Assembly: GCA_035630195.1 (NCBI GenBank)
Contig: DASQLD010000576.1
Coordinates: 1 to 10,049, forward strand
Source of the DNA: DASQDN01 sp035630195
GTDB taxonomy: Bacteria; Acidobacteriota; Terriglobia; Bryobacterales; Bryobacteraceae
Length of the DNA stretch: 10,049 nucleotides
Direction of reading: 5' to 3'
The position numbers were made by a program, and so were the translations under genes. The notes below the pieces were generated by a model that had not been told where the DNA came from, did not search any database, and worked only from the letters and a program-made list of their open reading frames with translations. Below are positions 5,638 through 10,049 of the stretch, in pieces; positions within the stretch are counted from its first letter, which is position 1; every line of letters begins with the position of its first letter.

Positions 5638-7982
5638 TCAAAACTCGACGAGATCCATATGATCGAGTTTCCGTCTTACCATCAATCCGGAAACGGCCGC
5701 CGCTATCAGCACCAGAAGGGCGGAGGAGGCGTAGGTGGATGGCTCGATGACCATAGGAATTCGGAACAGGTCGTTCTGCGGGCTTGCCCCAAGTTGGCAA
5801 AGTTGCCGCACGATCCAACAGCCGATGGGGATGCCGAGAAAGACGATCACAGCAAGCTCGCCGAGAAGAATGTAGGAAATTTCGCCTCGCCTGTAGCCAA
5901 GAACGCGCAGGCTGGCTAGTTCACGGCTACGTTCGCTGAACGCAATTCGCGCGGTGTTGTAAACGACTCCGACTCCAATGGTGGCTGCAAGAATCGTGTT
6001 GAAGAAAGCGAACGTCAGCATCTGCCGGGCCATCGTTTCGTAGAAGCTTTCGAGCATCCGGCGGGGCGCTGAAGTGGCGGCGACGCGCGGCATCTCTTTT
6101 AATTTCGCGTAGATCTTCGATGCCTCAGTCATGTCTGCGGCAAGGTAAGCGCCCGAGGCGGCATCTCCTTCGTGCATAAGGACGTTGAGTGCTTCCCGGC
6201 GCATATATGCCGACACACCCACGTATTCGCTGACAACCGAGGTCAAGGGCTACATCAAAGGTTCCCCGCCGACCCTCCATCACCTCGACCGTGATCATGT
6301 CACCCGGACGCACCCCCAGAACACGCGCAAGATAATCTGTGAGCAGCAGTCCCTTCCCGCGGGTGTACTGTTCCACCGGCTGTATTCAGGAGGCGACGCA
6401 ATTCTCCTTGATTCTTTAGGCCCTGGATGGATGTGCGGTAGGTCCGATTACCGGATCTGAGCCGGACGGATACGGAACGAAACGGCTCCGCATAGGTTAC
6501 TCCTGGAATGCTAGTGAGGGAGTAGAGAGCTCTCAGAGAGACTGCTTCGTTGAAGACAACCATCATGTCATCGCGTTGAGCCTGCTTGAATTGAAAGTCC
6601 ACCATGTAATCGACGGCATCTCCCCAAAAGCCACCCATCACGAGGATTCCTCCCGAAAGAGCCACGCCAGCGATTGACAGAAGCGCCTTCAATGGACGGC
6701 GTTCAAGATTGCGGAGAATCATACGTGTGGGTTGTGACAGACGGCGAGCCGCGCCCAGCCGTTCTAAGATCGTGAGGCGGAAGTTTCCCGGTACCGACGG
6801 CTGCATTGCCTGGGCCGGAGGCTCAGACGCCGCGCGAATCACCGCGTATACGGTCCCTAAAGAAGCGGCGATTGCGTTTATGAGGATGGACCTGAGAACG
6901 ACTTTGCCGCTCAACACGTATTCGAGGGTAGGGAAGCGATAGAACTCCATATACATGTTGCTCATTCCGCGTCCCATCCACGACCCGGCCGCAACACCGA
7001 GGAGATTCCCAATCACGACAATGGCCATCGTTAGTTTCAGGAAGTGAATCGCGATTGCCGGTGTCGTGTAGCCAAATGCCTTGAGAATTGCGATCTGTCC
7101 GCGCTGGGTCGCCATCAGTCGTGTGGACACAACGTTCAAGAGAAAAGCAGCAACACTGAGGAAAATCGCCGGGAAGATCGTGGCCATCGTGGTTAGCTGC
7201 TTGAATTCTTCTGTAAGGTATTTGTTCGAGACTTGATCCGCCCGTCCGTATGCGCCTCGCCCGCCATATGGTCTGAGCAGTTCATCCACCCTGGCGATGA
7301 CGTCCTTCTCATTGGCGCCCCGATCCAACCGCATAGAGATCTGGTTGAACGCTCCCGTCATGTTGTAAGCGGTTTCTACCGGCTTCTCATTCATCCAGAC
7401 GATCGCGTAACCCTTGAAATCCGGCACGATGGAGCCAGGCTGGAGTTGGTAAATGAACTCAGTAGAGGCGACTATGCCAGTGATGTGTAGTGAGCGTCGA
7501 CGGCCATATATAGTAGCCGTCAGGGTAATGCCCGGCTTCAGCTTGTGCGCAATTGCGAAACCGTCGCTGACCACCGCTTCCTGCTCCCGACCGATCTCTG
7601 GAAGACGTCCGCTGCGCAGCCGGATCCGGTTCAGGACTCCTGTTCCGGGTTCGGGAAGTGACAGGACTAGTACAGAAATTGGATTGCCATATCCGGCAAG
7701 ATCGAGCGTAGCCGGAACAGTAATGCGCGTCTCAACGATCTGAACACCTGGAATCTCAGCGGTGCGCGCGGCCACGCTCTCGGGCGCCCGTTTGACCTCG
7801 GCGAAGACATCCGCAAACAGATCCTCGCGATATAACATCGCCTGGGTCGTCTGTAGGGAATCGAGAGTAGATGACGAAAGAATGTAAGTTGCGGTGCCGC
7901 CGGCAATTACCATGGCGATGGCAAATGCCTGCCCTTTCATCGCCCAGAGATCGCGGAACAGCTTAATATCTAGCGCCCGCAT
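5638..7982 (-). pseudogene. FtsX-domain ABC transporter permease with two +1 frameshifts
   Basis: The gene begins at ATG 7982, four bases after the ATPase stop. The first piece (7982 to about 6380) has an N-terminal membrane helix (AIAMVIAGGTATYIL), a periplasmic domain, one FtsX domain with three further helices (including AIFLSVAAFLLNVV and MAIVVIGNLLGVAAG), and a helix opening the second half (ALLSIAGVALSGGILVMGG). Frame is lost near 6375-6392. The next frame carries VEQYTRGKGLLLTDYLARVL...VEVMEGRRGTFDVAL and is lost again at 6244-6250. The third frame carries TSVVSEYVGVSAYMRREA through the last FtsX domain to a TGA at 5638. The span is 2345 bases; removing two inserted bases gives 2343, exactly 781 codons, so both shifts are net +1. 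Intact relatives act with a MacB/LolD-type ATPase in export or lipoprotein and lipid handling. As it stands only a 560-residue truncated product is possible. Confidence 0.88.
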
Positions 7983-7986
7983 GCGT

Positions 7987-8703
7987 CTACCAGTGAATGT
8001 CCGTTGGACTCACACGCGCTTCGTTGAGTTCGACAGACGAGACGTGCCCGTTACTCATGTGAATGACGCGGTCCGCCATCCGTGCGATATCGGCGTTGTG
8101 CGTAATCACCGCAGTTGCCGTACCCAATTGACGATTGACGGTCTCGATTGCTTGGAGCACGACGATTCCGGTCTCCCAGTCAAGAGCGCCGGTTGGCTCG
8201 TCACACAGAAGCACCGCGGGACGCTTCGCGATAGCGCGCGCGATTGCTACCCGTTGCTGTTGACCTCCGGAAAGCTGCGATGGAAAATGATTCATGCGAT
8301 CGCCAAGTCCGACGATGTCAAGCGCCTCTTCTGGTTTCATCGGCGCGCGAGCGATCTCGGTGACGGCGGCTACATTCTCCTTCGCCGTGAGGCTGGGAAT
8401 CAAATTGTAAAACTGAAAAACGAAGCCGACATGGTGGCGCCGATATTGGGTGAGTTCTCTATCATTTGCCCGTGTCAGGTCAAGCTCCCCATAGCGAACC
8501 GATCCGGCAGTTGCCGTATCAAGGCCACCAAGGATATTCAACAAAGTCGACTTACCGCTTCCCGACGGACCCAAGAGGACCATGAGTTCGCCGGCGAACA
8601 CATCCATGTCGACGCCACGTAAAGCGTGTACTTGGACTTCACCCATATCGTATCTCTTGGTGATTCCGCGCGCCTCAAACACACGCCGGCTTGAGTCGAT
8701 CAT
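7987..8703 (-). CDS. ABC transporter ATP-binding protein, MacB/LolD type
   Basis: This complete 238-residue nucleotide-binding subunit has every expected motif: Walker A GPSGSGKST at 45-53, Q-loop Gln97 in FVFQFYNL, signature LSGGQQQR at 144-151, Walker B VLLCDEP at 164-170 with catalytic Glu169, D-loop GALD at 172-175, and H-loop His202 in ITHN. The sequence around the Q-loop and DEPTGALD is typical of the MacB/LolD/FtsE group, which pairs with FtsX-type permeases and drives mechanotransmission across the periplasm rather than ordinary substrate transport. It is the first gene of a minus-strand operon: permease four bases downstream, then the adaptor. Both partners are broken, so this intact ATPase may now lack a functional complex. 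The start ATG at 8703 is preceded by a modest AGG-type site about eight bases upstream. Substrate cannot be deduced. Confidence 0.94.
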   Translation of the reverse strand: MIDSSRRVFEARGITKRYDMGEVQVHALRGVDMDVFAGELMVLLGPSGSGKSTLLNILGGLDTATAGSVRYGELDLTRANDRELTQYRRHHVGFVFQFYNLIPSLTAKENVAAVTEIARAPMKPEEALDIVGLGDRMNHFPSQLSGGQQQRVAIARAIAKRPAVLLCDEPTGALDWETGIVVLQAIETVNRQLGTATAVITHNADIARMADRVIHMSNGHVSSVELNEARVSPTDIHW

Positions 8704-8764
8704 ACAAACCTGTCGTTACGTATAAATCGGTTCAATTACGGAGAGACGAGGCCAAAGAATCGCC

Positions 8765-9541
8765 TCAACGAACAACGCCTTCGAGCGGACTGCTGGCGGT
8801 AGCGTAAAGCTTCTTCGGCATCCGGCCGCTAAGATACGCGAGGCGTCCGGCAATCACCGCATGTTTCATCGCCTCAGCCATCATGACGGATTCCTCAGCG
8901 GCGGCGATAGCTGTATTCATAAGGACACCGTCATATCCGAGTTCCATAGCAATGGCTGCATCCGAAGCAGTGCCGACACCTGCATCGACGATCAGTGGAA
9001 CTTCGGTGATCCGCTCACGCAGAATGCGCAGGTTGGTAATGTTCTGAATACCCAGCCCCGAACCGATTGGCGCGCCAAGCGGCATCACAGCGGCAGCGCC
9101 TGCGTCGATGAGCTTGCGGGCGTTGATCAGATCGTCCGTCGTGTAAGGAAGCACGACGAAACCTTCCTTCGTAAGTACCCGTGTCGCTTCGAGTAAACCT
9201 TCGTTGTCGGGAAATAGAGTCTGCTCATCGCCGATAACTTCGAGCTTCACCCAGTTCGAAAGCCCAACCTCCCGGCCGAGCCTGGCGGTGCGAATCGCTT
9301 CGTCGGCAGTGTAGCAGGCAGCAGTGTTCGGTAGGATGAACATCTTCGATCGATCGATGTAGTCAATTAGCGTTTCTTTGGATCGATCGTTGAAGTCCAC
9401 ACGACGGACGGCGACAGTTACAACTTCGGCGCCGGACGCTTGATGGCAGCGCGCCATTTCCGGAAAACTTCGGTATTTACCAGAGCCGACAAACAGGCGT
9501 GAGGAGAACTCTCGACCACCTATTCTTAACAGATCCTGCAT
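8765..9541 (-). CDS. thiG: Thiazole synthase ThiG
   Basis: This 258-residue protein matches the normal length and full motif set of ThiG. ThiG is a TIM barrel that builds the thiazole phosphate of thiamine from deoxyxylulose 5-phosphate, dehydroglycine and ThiS-thiocarboxylate in the cytoplasm. Visible hallmarks are LFVGSGKY near the N-terminus, Lys99 in NWVKLEVIGD (the Schiff-base lysine), PNTAACYTADEA at 71-82, MPLGAPIGSGLGIQN at 153-167, VDAGVGTASDAA at 185-196, VLMNTAIA at 206-213, and the C-terminal YATASSPLEG. The ATG at 9541 gives the usual N-terminus (MQDLLRIGGREF). No ThiS, ThiC, ThiE, ThiO or ThiF gene is visible in the window, and no TPP riboswitch was recognised upstream. The ABC ATPase starts 61 bp downstream on the same strand, so read-through is possible but no shared function is evident. 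Confidence 0.96.
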   Translation of the reverse strand: MQDLLRIGGREFSSRLFVGSGKYRSFPEMARCHQASGAEVVTVAVRRVDFNDRSKETLIDYIDRSKMFILPNTAACYTADEAIRTARLGREVGLSNWVKLEVIGDEQTLFPDNEGLLEATRVLTKEGFVVLPYTTDDLINARKLIDAGAAAVMPLGAPIGSGLGIQNITNLRILRERITEVPLIVDAGVGTASDAAIAMELGYDGVLMNTAIAAAEESVMMAEAMKHAVIAGRLAYLSGRMPKKLYATASSPLEGVVR

Positions 9542-9766
9542 GTTTCTATTGTAGGACCCGCGAATGTTGTGAAGGAGCTTAGAGGTAGCGGCGAGTATAG
9601 CCCAGGCAGGATGGCCAGTTCGAACGGAGGTAAAGACTGAGCGTCTCGCGCCGATGTTCGCTTCGATCGACCTTGTACGACCTGTTACGTTTTGAGCGAG
9701 GGCTGCAGCGTCGAACCACAGGTCGCGAATTGGCGGTCCTCATGTCGGTATAGATGCTCATAACTA
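9542..9766. other. Gap of about 225 bp with no recognisable gene
   Basis: Short frames exist on both strands, but none has a recognisable motif, a convincing start site or family-like composition. There is no tRNA fold despite a TTCGAA at about 9619-9624. Apart from the possible thiG promoter at its left end, nothing could be assigned. It may be intergenic DNA or gene debris next to the lower-GC stretch that follows. Confidence 0.4.
9548..9553 (-). promoter_or_regulatory. Possible -10 box close to the thiG start
   Basis: On the minus strand TACAAT lies six bases before the ATG of thiG, matching the TATAAT consensus at five of six positions. No Shine-Dalgarno is visible between the two. A TTCACA at 9568-9573 resembles a -35 hexamer but the 14-bp spacing is too short. 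If the -10 is real, the transcript would be leaderless or nearly so. Confidence 0.3.
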
Positions 9767-10049
9767 ATGACGCGTAGCACAAAAAGAGATTGGCGCAAAC
9801 TTCGAAGAAAACGTAGTGGAAAATTTCGTACGTTCACTCTCCATACATCTGCTGACGAGGCCGCAGGCCAAAAAGCTTATCGACATCTTATGATCCGAAT
9901 CGGCAGTTACGTATGGCGGCTTCATAGTGAGAGGCGCGCAAATCAGACGAAAAAGGTCACCAACTCGTTTAATTTTCACAGCTATGGGCAACCGATAGCG
10001 CATTTGAGGGAGGCCTTTACCCTCTACTCGGTTGAGAATGCTCGTTTGA
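9767..10049 (+). CDS. Unidentified open frame, N-terminal 94 codons, runs off the right edge
   Basis: An ATG at 9767, preceded in frame by TAA at 9761-9763, opens a frame that stays open for 94 codons to the end of the window. The predicted N-terminus is strongly basic (MTRSTKRDWRKLRRKRSGKF), then becomes mixed, with TSADEAAGQKAYRHLMIRIG in the middle. No signal peptide, membrane helix or family motif was recognised. Several codons are unlike the neighbouring genes (AGA, AGG, ATA), and GC is low: counted by hand, 130 of the 269 bases from 9781 to the end, about 48%, against about 60% in two sampled lines of the oxidoreductase gene. No clear ribosome binding site precedes the ATG. The basic start would suit a nucleic-acid-binding protein, but that is only a guess. 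An antisense frame of 79 codons (9764-10003) competes with it. Confidence 0.35.
   Translation, partial: MTRSTKRDWRKLRRKRSGKFRTFTLHTSADEAAGQKAYRHLMIRIGSYVWRLHSERRANQTKKVTNSFNFHSYGQPIAHLREAFTLYSVENARL

Noticed and set aside
9600..9640. Possible tRNA T-arm from a TTCGAA sequence
   Set aside because: No acceptor, D or anticodon stems could be fitted around it on either strand.
9569..9640. Forward frame reading VKELRGSGEY, faintly like part of a HigB/Gp49-type toxin
   Set aside because: It is only about 23 codons long before a stop, the surrounding order does not match the family, and no antitoxin is adjacent; chance resemblance is more likely.
9764..10003. Antisense 79-codon frame on the minus strand
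   Set aside because: It has no motif or convincing start, and it overlaps a longer forward frame that stays open to the window end. Neither is proven, but the forward one is preferred.

Overview
The window looks like chromosomal DNA from a Gram-negative soil-type bacterium, most likely Acidobacteriota (Bryobacter/Solibacter-like). That is an inference from gene content: a tandem 3-keto-disaccharide hydrolase (DUF1080) protein, a Tat-exported Gfo/Idh/MocA oxidoreductase, a flotillin-PspA pair and moderately high GC in the genes. No rRNA, tRNA, CRISPR array, integrase or insertion sequence was recognised.

Layout. (1) 1-1360, plus strand: the C-terminal part of a flotillin-type SPFH protein, cut by the left edge, followed 1 bp later by a complete PspA/IM30 protein. 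This is an envelope-maintenance pair. (2) 1388-4480: a periplasmic oxidation/sugar cluster. A two-domain DUF1080 protein and a small c-type cytochrome lie on the minus strand, divergent from a Tat-signal Gfo/Idh/MocA oxidoreductase on the plus strand. Together they suggest 3-keto-glycoside chemistry outside the cytoplasm. (3) 4443-8703, minus strand: an ABC export operon of the MacB/LolCDE type, in the order ATPase, FtsX permease, HlyD-type adaptor. Only the ATPase is intact. The permease carries two +1 frameshifts. The adaptor has one -1 frameshift and loses its C-terminus at an abrupt junction, beyond which lies the C-terminal half of a VanZ-family membrane protein in a different frame. This is a decaying operon with a deletion scar, or less likely a cluster of sequence or assembly errors. 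(4) 8765-9541, minus strand: an intact thiazole synthase, ThiG. (5) 9542-10049: about 225 bp without a recognisable gene, then an unidentified low-GC open frame running off the right edge.

No convincing new defence or mobile system was found. The most useful observations are the adaptor/VanZ scar with the broken permease, the DUF1080-cytochrome-Gfo/Idh/MocA neighbourhood, and two genes whose -10-like boxes sit so close to the ATG that their transcripts may be leaderless.
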